A stretch of DNA of 64,000 bases from CAHJXF01 sp038225855 (GCA_038225855.1 JBBRQU010000004.1:75395-139394), one strand, 5' to 3'; numbered from the stretch's first letter, positions 9,123-19,188 are shown. A program made the numbers and translations. Notes: generated from the sequence alone by a model not told the origin.

Positions 9123-9962
9123 TCACCACGCTCGGCCGAGCACCATCGTGATTCCGACAAACGCTTGCCAGGTCGGCGTCGCGCGGTTCAATGCGTGGGC
9201 GACGCCGAAGTCGAGAATCGCGCTGCGCCGAATTGCATAGGTGAATGCGCCGAGCGCTTGCGCAGTTCCGCTCGCGCCGCGTTGATGCGTTCCGGAAATT
9301 TCGCCGACGACTCCCCAACGGTCGCCGAGGCGTCGAGACAAGGCAAACGCGCCCAGCGTCTGCCATCGGCCTTCGCCGATGTCGATGGCGCCCACGCGCG
9401 TGTTCAGCAAGTTCAGGTCGGTATGCCAGTCGCCGAAGTCCGCGCTGTAGATCGCGTTGATCGTGTAGTCGGGCTTGCCGCTGCCCGTCCCCAGGCCTCG
9501 TCTGGCCGTCGGCACGGTGAGCCAGGCTTCGAGTCCGAAGGCGGATTTCAAGTCCGATCGCGAGTCGATCGCGAAGCGACGCTTGACGACGAAGGTCGTG
9601 TCGCCCAAGCCGGTGCCTCTGGCGCCATCGTTCGCGCTCTGACGGACCGATGCCTCGCCATCGATGCGAACTCCCCAATCTTCAGTGAACGCGAGCTTGA
9701 GCGAATAGGGAAGGCTCGTGCGTCGCGCCGGATCGGCGTCCGGGTGGAGGTCGCGCGCGTGCAGGCCACCGAATTCGGCTTCGAGCCATCCGGGCTCTGA
9801 CAGCGCGGCGGGCGTCGAAACGGTCGGTCGATTGGGAACGGCCTCGGGCTTGACGTCATCGCTCTGGGCGCAGAGTCCCTGCGAGGAGAGCGCGATCGAA
9901 AATATCGGGGCAAGAAATTGACCAGAAACGCATGACCAACTGCGTTCAGTGCGACGAGCCAT
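9123..9962 (-). CDS. Outer-membrane beta-barrel protein (phenol MetA-pathway/transporter-like)
   Basis: Predicted secreted protein of 279 residues. The ATG at 9962 gives an N-terminal signal peptide: basic start, hydrophobic FLAPIFSIALSS core, cleavage probably after the CAQ near residue 36. The mature part alternates polar and hydrophobic residues with repeated aromatic-ended strands (for example YTINAIYSADFGDW) and ends in W, as expected of an outer-membrane barrel. It resembles the putative MetA-pathway phenol-degradation / transporter barrels, whose substrate is generally unknown. Convergent with mgtA, 19 bases apart. Confidence 0.7.
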   Translation of the reverse strand: MARRTERSWSCVSGQFLAPIFSIALSSQGLCAQSDDVKPEAVPNRPTVSTPAALSEPGWLEAEFGGLHARDLHPDADPARRTSLPYSLKLAFTEDWGVRIDGEASVRQSANDGARGTGLGDTTFVVKRRFAIDSRSDLKSAFGLEAWLTVPTARRGLGTGSGKPDYTINAIYSADFGDWHTDLNLLNTRVGAIDIGEGRWQTLGAFALSRRLGDRWGVVGEISGTHQRGASGTAQALGAFTYAIRRSAILDFGVAHALNRATPTWQAFVGITMVLGRAW

Positions 9963-9981
9963 TGCGGCGTCGCAGGCGCCG

Positions 9982-10377
9982 TCAACGATTCGCGCGACGG
10001 CGTTTTGCAGCGGCCAGGCGCGTCGAAACACCAGCCGCGCCGCGTTCGTGCTGATGCTGCTGCCAGAGATCCCACAGTTTGTAGCCGAGCGCAGCCACGC
10101 CCCCCAACTTGGCTGCCGTCGTCAGAAGCGGAATCTTAAAACGCGTTGCAATCAACGAGGCGGCGGACGCCACGAAGGGGTAGCGCTTGGCAAGCTCGAG
10201 GGCGCGCGACCACCAACTGCGGGAACGATCGGTCGGCAACGCATTGCGCACGATCGCATTCAAGGTCGCCGCACGGCGCACTTCGGAAAGATGATGCGCG
10301 AGTTCGACGCGTTCGACCGCGGCGCGCATCTGCAGCATCTGCTTTCTCAGTTTCAACGGAACATGCGAGTTCGCCAT
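9982..10377 (-). CDS. YqjK-like small protein
   Basis: Basic protein of 131 residues with an amphipathic, Arg-rich N-terminal half and a hydrophobic stretch around LLTTAAKLGGVAALGYKLW, followed by a basic tail. Its place after a DUF883 and a YqjE-like gene matches the E. coli yqjD-yqjE-yqjK set, so it is called YqjK-like mainly by position. The ATG at 10377 overlaps the stop of the preceding gene (TGATG), with GGAG seven bases upstream. A GTG one codon earlier is the alternative start. Confidence 0.6.
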   Translation of the reverse strand: MANSHVPLKLRKQMLQMRAAVERVELAHHLSEVRRAATLNAIVRNALPTDRSRSWWSRALELAKRYPFVASAASLIATRFKIPLLTTAAKLGGVAALGYKLWDLWQQHQHERGAAGVSTRLAAAKRRRANR

Positions 10378-10883
10378 CACCTCGCTCCTTCTGCGCGGGC
10401 GGCAGTCGCCGGTTGAACCTGCGCGAATGCGTCTTCCTGACGATGCGCTGCATAGGCCGCCGCTTCTTCGGCGGCTTCATGCGCGCGCGTCATGTGCGAC
10501 CAGGTTTCCTTGTCCTTTTCCAATTCCGCGAGGGTGGCGCCGAAGATCGGCGGCCTCAAGTGGAAAATCGAACGCAAGCGCATGGTCAGCAGCACCGCGA
10601 TGGCAAGATAGATCACGGTGATTGTGATCATCGTCGCGACACGATAGTCGGGGGGCGCCGCGAACACGATCGCAAATGTCCCCACGATCAGCGCCAGCAA
10701 CACCAGCACCCCCGCCACCAGCGCAAGCACCGATGCGCCGAGCAGCCGCTGGATTTCTTCTTCGAGCTCGACGCCCGCCAGAGCCACGCGCGTATGCGCG
10801 AGGCCGACCGCGGTGGAAATCAATTGTCTCAACGAGGGAATCAGCTTCGGCGGCAACTCGTCGTCGATGTGCGACCCGCTCAT
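10377..10883 (-). CDS. YqjE-like / holin-superfamily III membrane protein
   Basis: Inner-membrane protein of 168 residues of the phage-holin-like DUF1469/YqjE family. A soluble N-terminal segment is followed by two hydrophobic helices (LGASVLALVAGVLVLLAL and a second near VIYLAIAVLLTMRL) and a helical, charged C-terminus. Despite the family name these proteins are chromosomal and linked to stress and stationary phase rather than lysis. Start at MSGSHIDDE (10883), the first Met before conserved sequence; upstream residues are Arg/Pro-rich. Confidence 0.75.
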   Translation of the reverse strand: MSGSHIDDELPPKLIPSLRQLISTAVGLAHTRVALAGVELEEEIQRLLGASVLALVAGVLVLLALIVGTFAIVFAAPPDYRVATMITITVIYLAIAVLLTMRLRSIFHLRPPIFGATLAELEKDKETWSHMTRAHEAAEEAAAYAAHRQEDAFAQVQPATAARAEGAR

Positions 10884-11056
10884 GGCGCGACGACCCACAC
10901 GCACGGTCGGGCGTGGACGTCTGGATCGGCTGGCGCCAAAAATCATGAGGTCGATCCCAAGTCGAATACTGCCGATTAAGCGTCAATCAGGCGTGAAGGA
11001 TGTTTCCGTACCCGCAATAAGACTTCAGAGTTCACGCCCACGTGGAATCGACGACG

Positions 11057-11401
11057 TCAATGACGCGCAACCACGACGCCGATGAGAAAACCGATCGCAG
11101 CGCCGATGCCGATCGCCTGCCAGGGATTTTCGTGGACGTAATCGTCGGTGAGAATCGCGGCATCACGTCCTTTTTCCATCACCACGGCCTGCAGGTCCGA
11201 AAGTTGTTCGGATGCGCGCTTGAGCGCCGCGGTGGCCTTGTCGCGCAACTCGGCGGCCTTCTCACCGGTCGAAGAGGCGGCCGCGCGGAGAAAACCTTCG
11301 GCATCGTCGACGCCGGATTTCAGCTCGGTAACGATCTTGTCCTTGTGCTGAGTCATTTTGTCCTTCTGCGCGTTGAAGCGATCGTCGTCGTACATCGTCA
11401 T
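11057..11401 (-). CDS. DUF883 family (ElaB/YqjD/YgaM-like) membrane-anchored protein
   Basis: A 114-residue protein with a long amphipathic helix (residues about 15-85) and a C-terminal hydrophobic anchor in NPWQAIGIGAAIGFLIGVVV ending in ARH, the hallmark of the ElaB/YqjD/DUF883 family. Family members are C-tail-anchored inner-membrane proteins that associate with ribosomes in stationary phase. The start ATG at 11401 has AAGGAG eight bases upstream. First gene of the yqjD-E-K-like cluster; the gap to the YqjE-like gene (10884-11056) holds no further gene that I can see. Confidence 0.85.
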   Translation of the reverse strand: MTMYDDDRFNAQKDKMTQHKDKIVTELKSGVDDAEGFLRAAASSTGEKAAELRDKATAALKRASEQLSDLQAVVMEKGRDAAILTDDYVHENPWQAIGIGAAIGFLIGVVVARH

Positions 11402-11550
11402 GATGGAATCTCCTTTGAACGGCAAGCGGACGGGCTGAAGTCTACCCGCAAGAGTGACAGAGTTTATCCAAATCTTCCACCCGCACATGTGGGAAGCACC
11501 CGCGCGCCCCTGTCGGACGGATGCTTAGAAATCGATGGGCTGCAAACTCG

Positions 11551-13137
11551 CTAGCCGTGCTCGTAAACCCACTGCAACAACGCGTCTTGCACGGGCTGCG
11601 CTGCGGCAGCGTTGGGATGATTGACGAACGCGACCACGACGTAGCGCTTGCCCGACGCCGCCAGCACATAACCGGCCACCGCGCGAACCTCGGACAGAGA
11701 GCCGGTCTTGATGTGCGCCCGGCCCGCCACGCTGCGCAGATTCAGGCGCTTCTTCATCGTGCCATCGTAGCCAACCAGCGGCAGCGATGACATCAACTCG
11801 GGCATCACGGGCGATGCCCAGGCCGCTTGAAGCACGCGCGCCATCGAGCGCGCGCTGATGCGTTCGCGACGCGACAGTCCCGAGCCGTTCTCGATGACGA
11901 ACTCCGGCATCGCGATGCCCTTGTTCGCATAGAAGCCTTGAATCACGCGTTGGCCCCGCTCGAGATTGGCGGGCGCCTTCAAGGTCTCGGCGGCCAGCGA
12001 AAGGAACAGCTCGCGCGCCATCACGTTGTTGCTGAACTTGTTGATGTCGCGCACGACGTCCGCCAGGCTCGGCGATTCACGCTCGACCAGCACGCGGGCA
12101 TCGGCAGGCATCGTGCCGTCGCGAGTCGTGCCGAGCAGGCGTCCGCCCAGTTCGGTCCACAAGCTCCTGAACAGCGACGCGACATACTGACGGTGATCGA
12201 GGATGGATACGTTCCAGGCCTGCTCACCGCACGATGCCGGATAGCCGCCGCCAAACGCGATGCGATCGCTCTTCGTGAAGTCCGCGGCAATGCGCGCTTT
12301 CCAGTCGCCGCATGCGCCATCGGCATAGGCGAGCGGAGCGATGGTGAAGTCTGCGAGCAGCGGCTCCATCGCGACCCGCACTTCGCGCCTCTTCTCGTCC
12401 GGAATGAAGCGCAACGTAACCGCCTTGAAATTGACCAGCAGCGCATTGGGCCCGACGTTGTAGGGACGCAGCGGCTCGCTGTCGAAGGCCGATGGGTCGT
12501 AAGGCGCCGCCTCGAAGAGACTGCGATCGAGCACCAGATCGCCGCGTATCGTCTTGATGCCGCGGCCGCGCAGTTGGCGCAGCATCAGCCAGAAACTTTC
12601 GACGACGAACTTCGGATCGCCGGCGCCGCGCAGGTAGAGATCGCCTTCGAGGCTGCTGCCCACTTGAGGCGCATTGCTCGCGACCACCGTCCTCCACGTG
12701 AACGCCGGGCCGAGCAGCTCGAGAGCCGCGTAGGTCGTGACGAGCTTCATGGTCGACGCGGGATTCATCGCGTAATCGGCGTTGCGCGAGAGGAGCGCTT
12801 GCGATTGTTCGCGATCTCCTGCGCCTGCGACCCGTGCGCGCACTGCCGGGGGCGAAGCAAGAGCCGCGAGAGATGCCGGGTTCACAGCGCGCTCGCCGGC
12901 ATCGCCTGACGCTTCGTCAGCGACACCGGGCTCCTCCATCGCATGGACCCGCTGAACATGGATGCCGACTGCGCTTTCGGGAATCAGGGCGCGCTGCAGG
13001 GCCGCCGAGACCGTCGGGGGCAATGCGTCGTCGGCGAACGCCGGCGACGCGCAAGCAATCAGGGTCGCCGCCACGACCGTTGCGCACGTCATCGGTGAGC
13101 GGCGTCGGCCGGAATAAAGCGTCGAATGAGATGGCAT
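11551..13137 (-). CDS. dacB: D-alanyl-D-alanine carboxypeptidase/endopeptidase (PBP4, peptidase S13)
   Basis: Periplasmic low-molecular-weight penicillin-binding protein of 528 residues that trims and cleaves peptidoglycan cross-links. The N-terminal signal peptide runs to about residue 35 (hydrophobic TCATVVAATLIACASPAFA). The three active-site motifs are present: STMK (SxxK) in NPASTMKLVTTYAALEL, SNN (SxN) in FSNNVMAREL, and KTG in HIKTGSLSEVRAVAGY. The large insert between SxxK and SxN is typical of class C PBP4. The start at 13137 places the signal peptide at the N-terminus. Divergent from groES. Confidence 0.93.
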   Translation of the reverse strand: MPSHSTLYSGRRRSPMTCATVVAATLIACASPAFADDALPPTVSAALQRALIPESAVGIHVQRVHAMEEPGVADEASGDAGERAVNPASLAALASPPAVRARVAGAGDREQSQALLSRNADYAMNPASTMKLVTTYAALELLGPAFTWRTVVASNAPQVGSSLEGDLYLRGAGDPKFVVESFWLMLRQLRGRGIKTIRGDLVLDRSLFEAAPYDPSAFDSEPLRPYNVGPNALLVNFKAVTLRFIPDEKRREVRVAMEPLLADFTIAPLAYADGACGDWKARIAADFTKSDRIAFGGGYPASCGEQAWNVSILDHRQYVASLFRSLWTELGGRLLGTTRDGTMPADARVLVERESPSLADVVRDINKFSNNVMARELFLSLAAETLKAPANLERGQRVIQGFYANKGIAMPEFVIENGSGLSRRERISARSMARVLQAAWASPVMPELMSSLPLVGYDGTMKKRLNLRSVAGRAHIKTGSLSEVRAVAGYVLAASGKRYVVVAFVNHPNAAAAQPVQDALLQWVYEHG

Positions 13138-13207
13138 GCGCAAGGTGTCCTCGATGCTGCGGTCGCGATGATACGTGAGCGATCCACACCGTTTGGCCCG
13201 CACGCGC

Positions 13208-13235
13208 TTGAATTCAGGTCATTAGCCCTTATAAT
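13208..13235 (+). promoter_or_regulatory. groESL promoter (sigma-70 with overlapping sigma-32-like elements)
   Basis: TTGAAT (13208-13213), a 16-base spacer and a perfect TATAAT (13230-13235) form a strong sigma-70 promoter. The same stretch contains CTTGAA (13207) and GCCCTTATAA (13225), which resemble sigma-32 -35 and -10 elements. The -10 box runs directly into the CIRCE operator. The groES start is 85 bases downstream. Confidence 0.8.
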
Positions 13236-13261
13236 CAGCACTCGTTGTCGTTGAGTGCTAA
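13235..13261 (+). promoter_or_regulatory. CIRCE operator (HrcA-binding inverted repeat)
   Basis: TCAGCACTC, nine spacer bases, then GAGTGCTAA. This matches the CIRCE consensus (TTAGCACTC-N9-GAGTGCTAA) at 17 of 18 arm positions, with one mismatch in the left arm. It sits at the transcription start of groESL. HrcA bound here represses chaperonin genes until heat shock; hrcA itself is not in the window. Confidence 0.92.
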
Positions 13262-13320
13262 CAATGCTCGGCGCGACCCTTCTCTTTCAAATCGGTCCAT
13301 CAAATCCCACAGGAGTTCTC

Positions 13321-13617
13321 ATGAATCTGCGTCCGTTGCACGATCGGGTGATCGTCAAACGCCTCGACCAGGAAACCAAGACGGCCTCAGGCCTCGTCAT
13401 CCCCGACAACGCCGCCGAAAAGCCCGATCAGGGCGAAGTACTGGCAGTCGGTCCCGGCAAGCGCAACGACAAGGGCGACATCTCGCCGCTCGCCGTCAAG
13501 GTCGGCGACCGCGTTCTCTTCGGCAAGTATTCGGGTCAGTCGGTCAAGGTCGACGGCGACGAGCTGATGGTCATGCGCGAAGAAGACATCATGGCCGTCG
13601 TCGAAGGCGCGAAGTAA
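13321..13617 (+). CDS. groES: Co-chaperonin GroES
   Basis: A 98-residue lid subunit of the GroEL chaperonin. The full family pattern is present: NLRPLHDRVIVKRL at the start, the mobile loop ETKTASGLVIPDNA, and the C-terminal EEDIMAVVEG. The start ATG at 13321 has AGGAG six to ten bases upstream. It is followed after 71 bases by groEL, and both are under the CIRCE-regulated promoter at 13208-13261. Confidence 0.98.
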   Translation: MNLRPLHDRVIVKRLDQETKTASGLVIPDNAAEKPDQGEVLAVGPGKRNDKGDISPLAVKVGDRVLFGKYSGQSVKVDGDELMVMREEDIMAVVEGAK

Positions 13618-13688
13618 GTCGTCTCGAATTTGCCCGCCGAAGTAATCGTTCCGCGCCACGCCCCAATCGAATTCAATAAGGAAACTCC

Positions 13689-15341
<1,653 letters not shown>

Positions 15342-15390
15342 TGCAGCCGGAAGAATGGCGGTTGTTCTCGACTCGAGAAGGCCGCCCCGA

Positions 15391-15418
15391 AAAAACCCGC
15401 TTCGGCGGGTTTTTTTTC
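15391..15418 (+). terminator. groESL rho-independent terminator
   Basis: Perfect ten-base arms AAAAACCCGC and GCGGGTTTTT closed by a TTCG tetraloop, followed by an eight-base T run. It lies 50 bases past the groEL stop. Confidence 0.93.
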
Positions 15419-15499
15419 GCTGACCGGACAGCCGATCTGTCAAACGCGCGGCGACAGGTCCGCGAGGACGCTCGCATTGGTACGCGACCTACGTCATGA

Positions 15500-15531
15500 T
15501 TGACGGTTTGCAAGAAGGCGCGTGCTAAAAT
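15500..15531 (+). promoter_or_regulatory. Possible promoter of the sensor kinase gene
   Basis: TGCTAAAAT at 15523-15531 is an extended -10 element. A TTGACG lies at 15500-15505, but the 20-base spacing is long, so the -35 assignment is weak. The kinase start is 70 bases downstream of the -10. Confidence 0.4.
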
Positions 15532-15600
15532 CGACCGCTTGCGAGGCCGCCGGCTTGGCAAGCGAAATCTCCCCGCCAATACGGCCGCTTCAGCGAGTCC

Positions 15601-17124
15601 ATGCACGATCGACCCGTTGGTACGTTGCGCATCCTCATCGTGGACGACCGGCTGACGGGCAAGGCAGCCTGGAGCAACGAGGCCGCGCGTCTGGACTCGC
15701 GCATCGAACTGCGCTACGTCACCAGCGCGGCGAGTCTTCAATCAGCCGTTCTCGAAGGCCGTTGGGCGGCCGTGCTGTGTCATCAGACGCCGGCCAGGCT
15801 GTCGCTCTCGGCGGTGCTTGCGATGACGCAAGTGCTCGATCCACCACCCGCGGTGCTGCTCTATCCGGAGCTTGGCACGGACCAGGAACATCGGGCGTGG
15901 CTCGCGGCTGCTCTTCGCGCCGGCACGGCCCGCGAGTGGCGAGCCGACGCCGACGCTTCGTTCGACGCGAGCCACTCCGGATCGAGAACTGATCCGTCGG
16001 TGGTCGGCTCGGTCGAAACCGTCAGCAGGAGCGACCCCGAAGCGATGCGCGCGCTACGCGACAGCGAAGAGCGCTTTCGCACGTTGACCGAAATCGCGCC
16101 GGTGGGAATCTTCCTGACCAATGCGGATCAGGAGTGCGTGTACAGCAACGGACGCTGGTCGGAGATCACCGGTCTCTCGGCTGACCAGGCGCGTGGCCTC
16201 GACTGGCGCATCTGTCTGCAGACCGACAGCGCGACCCTGCAGGCAACCGCCCTATTCGAGGCCGATCCCCTGATGCCGCTCGCGTTCGAGAGCCGCATCG
16301 AGCAGCCCGGCTCGCCGGCCACATGGGTGATCGGACAGATGCGTCCCTACCGCAGTGCGCAGGGCGAAATCATCGGTCACCTCGGCGTCATCACCGACAT
16401 CACGGATCGAAAGAATGCCGAGTTGGCGTTGCTGGAATCCGAGAAGCGTCTGCGGCAACTGTCCGCGCACATGGTGTCGGCCGAAGAACGTCAGCGCGCG
16501 TTGATCGCTCGCGAGATTCACGACGACATCGGCAGTTCGCTGACCGGCATGAAGATCGACGTGATGCGGCTCAAGGAGCTGACCGCAGGCAACGACGAGG
16601 CGCAGGAAAAGCTTGCGGCATTCAATCGGCTGCTGGACTCGGCCGCGGCGTCGAGCGTGCGCATCGCCAAGGCCTTGCGTCCGAGCATCCTCGACGATGG
16701 CATCGTGCCGGCCATCGAATGGCAATTGCGCGAGTTCGGTAAACGCATGGATATCGACACCGAGTTCACCGAGCCCGAACGCGAGCCCGCGCTGACGCCC
16801 GATCAATCGATCGCGCTGTTCCGGGTCGTGCAGGAGGCGCTCAACAACGTCGCCAAGCATGCCCAGGCGCGGCACGTCGACGTGGTGCTGTTCACGCGCG
16901 CCGACGAGCTCACGCTCGAGATTCGCGACGACGGCAAGGGCCTGCCGGCCGCCCCGAGCGTTGCGCGCGGCGACGGCGTCGGGCGCCGCGTCGCGTTCGG
17001 CATCACCGGCATGCGCGAGCGCATCCTCGCACTCGACGGCTGGATGGACGTGACGGGCGCGCCGGGCAAAGGGACGACCGTGATGGTCGGCATTCCGATC
17101 GGACCGATGGGACGCGCGGCATGA
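15601..17124 (+). CDS. Sensor histidine kinase with degenerate receiver and PAS domain (NarX/DegS type)
   Basis: A 507-residue kinase with no transmembrane segment, so probably a cytosolic sensor. Residues 1-130 resemble a receiver domain (LRILIVDD keeps the acidic pocket), but the phosphoacceptor strand reads AVLCHQTP with no Asp, so it is likely a pseudo-receiver. A PAS domain follows at about 155-280 (SEERFRTLTEIAPVGIFLTN). Then come the HisKA_3 box with the phospho-His in AREIHDDIGSSL, and a HATPase domain with NNVAKHA and DDGKGL. The stop overlaps the response-regulator start (ATGA). No signal can be inferred. Confidence 0.9.
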   Translation: MHDRPVGTLRILIVDDRLTGKAAWSNEAARLDSRIELRYVTSAASLQSAVLEGRWAAVLCHQTPARLSLSAVLAMTQVLDPPPAVLLYPELGTDQEHRAWLAAALRAGTAREWRADADASFDASHSGSRTDPSVVGSVETVSRSDPEAMRALRDSEERFRTLTEIAPVGIFLTNADQECVYSNGRWSEITGLSADQARGLDWRICLQTDSATLQATALFEADPLMPLAFESRIEQPGSPATWVIGQMRPYRSAQGEIIGHLGVITDITDRKNAELALLESEKRLRQLSAHMVSAEERQRALIAREIHDDIGSSLTGMKIDVMRLKELTAGNDEAQEKLAAFNRLLDSAAASSVRIAKALRPSILDDGIVPAIEWQLREFGKRMDIDTEFTEPEREPALTPDQSIALFRVVQEALNNVAKHAQARHVDVVLFTRADELTLEIRDDGKGLPAAPSVARGDGVGRRVAFGITGMRERILALDGWMDVTGAPGKGTTVMVGIPIGPMGRAA

Positions 17125-17765
17125 CGATCCGCGTCATCGTCGCCGACGATCATCCGATCCTGCGCGCGGGCCTCGTCTCGGTATTGGATGCATCGACCGA
17201 TCTGCGCGTCGTTGCCGAAGCCGGCAACGGCGCGGAAGTCTTGCGCGCGATTCGCGAGGTCGCGTTCGACGTGCTGCTGCTCGACGTCTCGATGCCCGGC
17301 AAGAGCGGGCTCGATCTGCTGCGGCAGATTCGCAAGGACTATCCGCGGCTGCCGATCCTGATCGTGAGCTCGCATCCCGAAGACCAGTACGCGCTGCGCG
17401 CCATCAAGGCCGGCGCTTCCGGCTACCTCACCAAGATGAGCGCCCCCGCCGATCTCGTTACCGCGGTCCGCACCGTCTCGACCGGTCGCAAGTTCATCAC
17501 GCCCGCGCTCGCCGAATTGCTGGCCGATCACGTCGAGCGGCCCGACCACGAGACGCCGCACGAAAGCCTGTCGGATCGCGAGTTCCAGACGCTCAAGATG
17601 ATCGGCGCCGGACACTCGCTGACCGAGATCGCCGAAGTGCTCTGCATCTCGGTCAAGACCGTCAGCGTCTATCGCTCGCGCGTGCTCGAGAAGATGCACA
17701 TGAAGAACAATGTCGAACTCACGCGCTACGTGGTCGAGCACGGGTTGACGGACGGCGACGTGTAG
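17121..17765 (+). CDS. NarL/FixJ-family response regulator
   Basis: A 214-residue transcription regulator. The receiver domain (1-120) has DDH near residue 10, the phosphorylated Asp in LLLDVSMPG (about 55), and the conserved Lys in YLTKMSAP. The C-terminal LuxR-type helix-turn-helix is LSDREFQTLKMIGAG through EIAEVLCISVKTVSVYRSRV. It is translationally coupled to the kinase by a four-base overlap and is the obvious partner. The flgM-like gene follows 95 bases later, so that region or the nearby exporter are candidate targets, by inference only. Confidence 0.93.
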   Translation: MTIRVIVADDHPILRAGLVSVLDASTDLRVVAEAGNGAEVLRAIREVAFDVLLLDVSMPGKSGLDLLRQIRKDYPRLPILIVSSHPEDQYALRAIKAGASGYLTKMSAPADLVTAVRTVSTGRKFITPALAELLADHVERPDHETPHESLSDREFQTLKMIGAGHSLTEIAEVLCISVKTVSVYRSRVLEKMHMKNNVELTRYVVEHGLTDGDV

Positions 17766-17790
17766 TGGACGCTGTCGTTCATGGCTTCGC

Positions 17791-17817
17791 TTCAGTATCG
17801 ACGCGCACTGCCGATAA
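17791..17817 (+). promoter_or_regulatory. Sigma-28 (FliA)-type promoter upstream of flgM
   Basis: TTCAGTAT-N11-GCCGATAA. The -10 element is an exact match to the FliA consensus GCCGATAA. The -35 element matches five of eight positions of TAAAGTTT, and the spacing is exactly 11. It lies 44 bases before the flgM start. In enterics flgM also has a FliA-dependent promoter. Confidence 0.75.
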
Positions 17818-17860
17818 GCAGGGAAAGCGAAACCGCATCGGCGGCACTGAATCACCCGAC

Positions 17861-18169
17861 ATGACCAAGACGAAGAACGACAACGATACCCGCCGTGTCC
17901 CGATCGAGAGCGACCGCAGCGAGGTCGTGCAGCCGATCGACCCAACCCGATCGATACGCCCGCTTTCATTCACGACATCCGATTGGTCGATGCTTCGTGG
18001 AACGCCGCACGGTCAACGCACCGCGCCGGGCCGGCTCATCCCGCCATTCGACGCCGAGCGGGTCGAAGCGATCCAGGCCGCGATCGACGCCGGCCGCTAC
18101 CACCCCCACCCCGATGTGATCGCGGACAAGCTCATCGAGAACGTCGACGAGCTTCTTTCACGCAAGTAG
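17861..18169 (+). CDS. flgM: FlgM-like anti-sigma-28 factor
   Basis: A 102-residue protein whose C-terminal third matches the FlgM sigma-binding region: AERVEAIQAAIDAGRYHPHP then DVIADKLIENVDELL. The N-terminal 60 residues are polar and probably disordered, as in FlgM. FlgM holds FliA inactive until it is exported through the flagellar hook-basal body. The ATG at 17861 is used because sequence before it is not family-like. It is convergent with fliA (110-base gap, no gene seen). No export apparatus gene is near, and the usual partner flgN is absent. Confidence 0.75.
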   Translation: MTKTKNDNDTRRVPIESDRSEVVQPIDPTRSIRPLSFTTSDWSMLRGTPHGQRTAPGRLIPPFDAERVEAIQAAIDAGRYHPHPDVIADKLIENVDELLSRK

Positions 18170-18279
18170 GGATTTTTCGCAGGCTCGGTCGAGCGCAGCG
18201 TAACTCTGCAATTCGACGCGCCTTTTCGAGACGGTCGCGCCTCGAACAACGATCGCGTGGAAGGCGGCGATCGAACTCG

Positions 18280-19188
18280 TCAGCAGATCGCGGCTGCAGG
18301 AGCAGCGCGACGCCTGGTCTTCGCGGATTTCTTTCCGCTGCTTGCGCCCCAGTCCTTGAGGCCCACGCGCAGACGTGCGACGGCTTGGCTGTGCATCTGG
18401 CAAATGCGCGATTCGGTCACGCCGAATACGGCGGCGATTTCGCGGAAGTTGAGTTCTTCTTCGTAGTAGAGACTCATCATCGTCTTCTCGCGTTCGGGAA
18501 GCGATGCGATCTGTTCGATCAGCGTCTCCCGAAAGCGCTTGTCGACCAATTGTGCGGAAGGCTCTTCACGCTCGTCGGGCAGATTGCGCTCGAAGAACGA
18601 TTCGTCGTCGTCGCCGTGCAGTTCATCGATGTGGACCAGCTGGCATCCGCGCGCGTCGCTCAAAAGCTGCTGATATTGGGCCAGCGGAATGTTCATTTCG
18701 AGCGCGACTTCGGACTCGGTGGCCGCGCGACGCTTGCGCTGCTGCACCTTCTGGATCGCGCTGTCGATTTCGCGCTGCGACTTGCGCGCCGAACGCGGCA
18801 TCCAGTCGGCTTCGCGCAGTTCGTCGAGCATGGCGCCGCGTATGCGCTGCGCGGCGAAGGTCTCGAAGCGAATTCCTTCGTCGGCGTCGAAACGCGTCGC
18901 CGCGTCGAGCAGGCCGATCATGCCGGCCTGAATCAGGTCGTCGACCTGGACGCTCGACGGCAGGCGCGCCGCCATGTGATGCGCGATGCGCTTGACCAGC
19001 GGCGCATGCTTGCGAACCACGGCATCGGCGCTGGTCGCGGCTTCGCGCGGCGGGGTTGCCAAGGGACGTTCGAGCGGACGTTCGCGCGTCACGAATCCCG
19101 CCTCGTCATCGACGGTCGCGGAATGCGCGAACATCAACGATTGCAGGTGAACATCACGCACTTGCGGCAGCAGGCTTTCGACTCTCAT
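18280..19188 (-). CDS. fliA: RNA polymerase sigma-28 factor FliA
   Basis: Flagellar-type sigma factor, 302 residues. Region 2 shows DLIQAGMIGLLDAATRFD, then FAAQRIRGAMLDELREADWM and PRSARK (region 3 start). Region 4 shows LPEREKTMMSLYYEEELNF and VTESRICQMHSQAVARLR. It is longer than E. coli FliA (239): there is an extra N-terminal segment of about 50 residues and a basic C-terminal tail rich in Lys, Arg and Ala. The start ATG at 19188 has GGAG at a suitable distance. It has no flagellar neighbours except the convergent flgM-like gene. Confidence 0.9.
   Translation of the reverse strand: MRVESLLPQVRDVHLQSLMFAHSATVDDEAGFVTRERPLERPLATPPREAATSADAVVRKHAPLVKRIAHHMAARLPSSVQVDDLIQAGMIGLLDAATRFDADEGIRFETFAAQRIRGAMLDELREADWMPRSARKSQREIDSAIQKVQQRKRRAATESEVALEMNIPLAQYQQLLSDARGCQLVHIDELHGDDDESFFERNLPDEREEPSAQLVDKRFRETLIEQIASLPEREKTMMSLYYEEELNFREIAAVFGVTESRICQMHSQAVARLRVGLKDWGASSGKKSAKTRRRAAPAAAIC

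Noticed and set aside
10971..10980. Sigma-28 -10 element before the yqj-like cluster (GCCGATTAAG)
   Set aside because: On the wrong strand for the cluster and without a matching -35 at N11.
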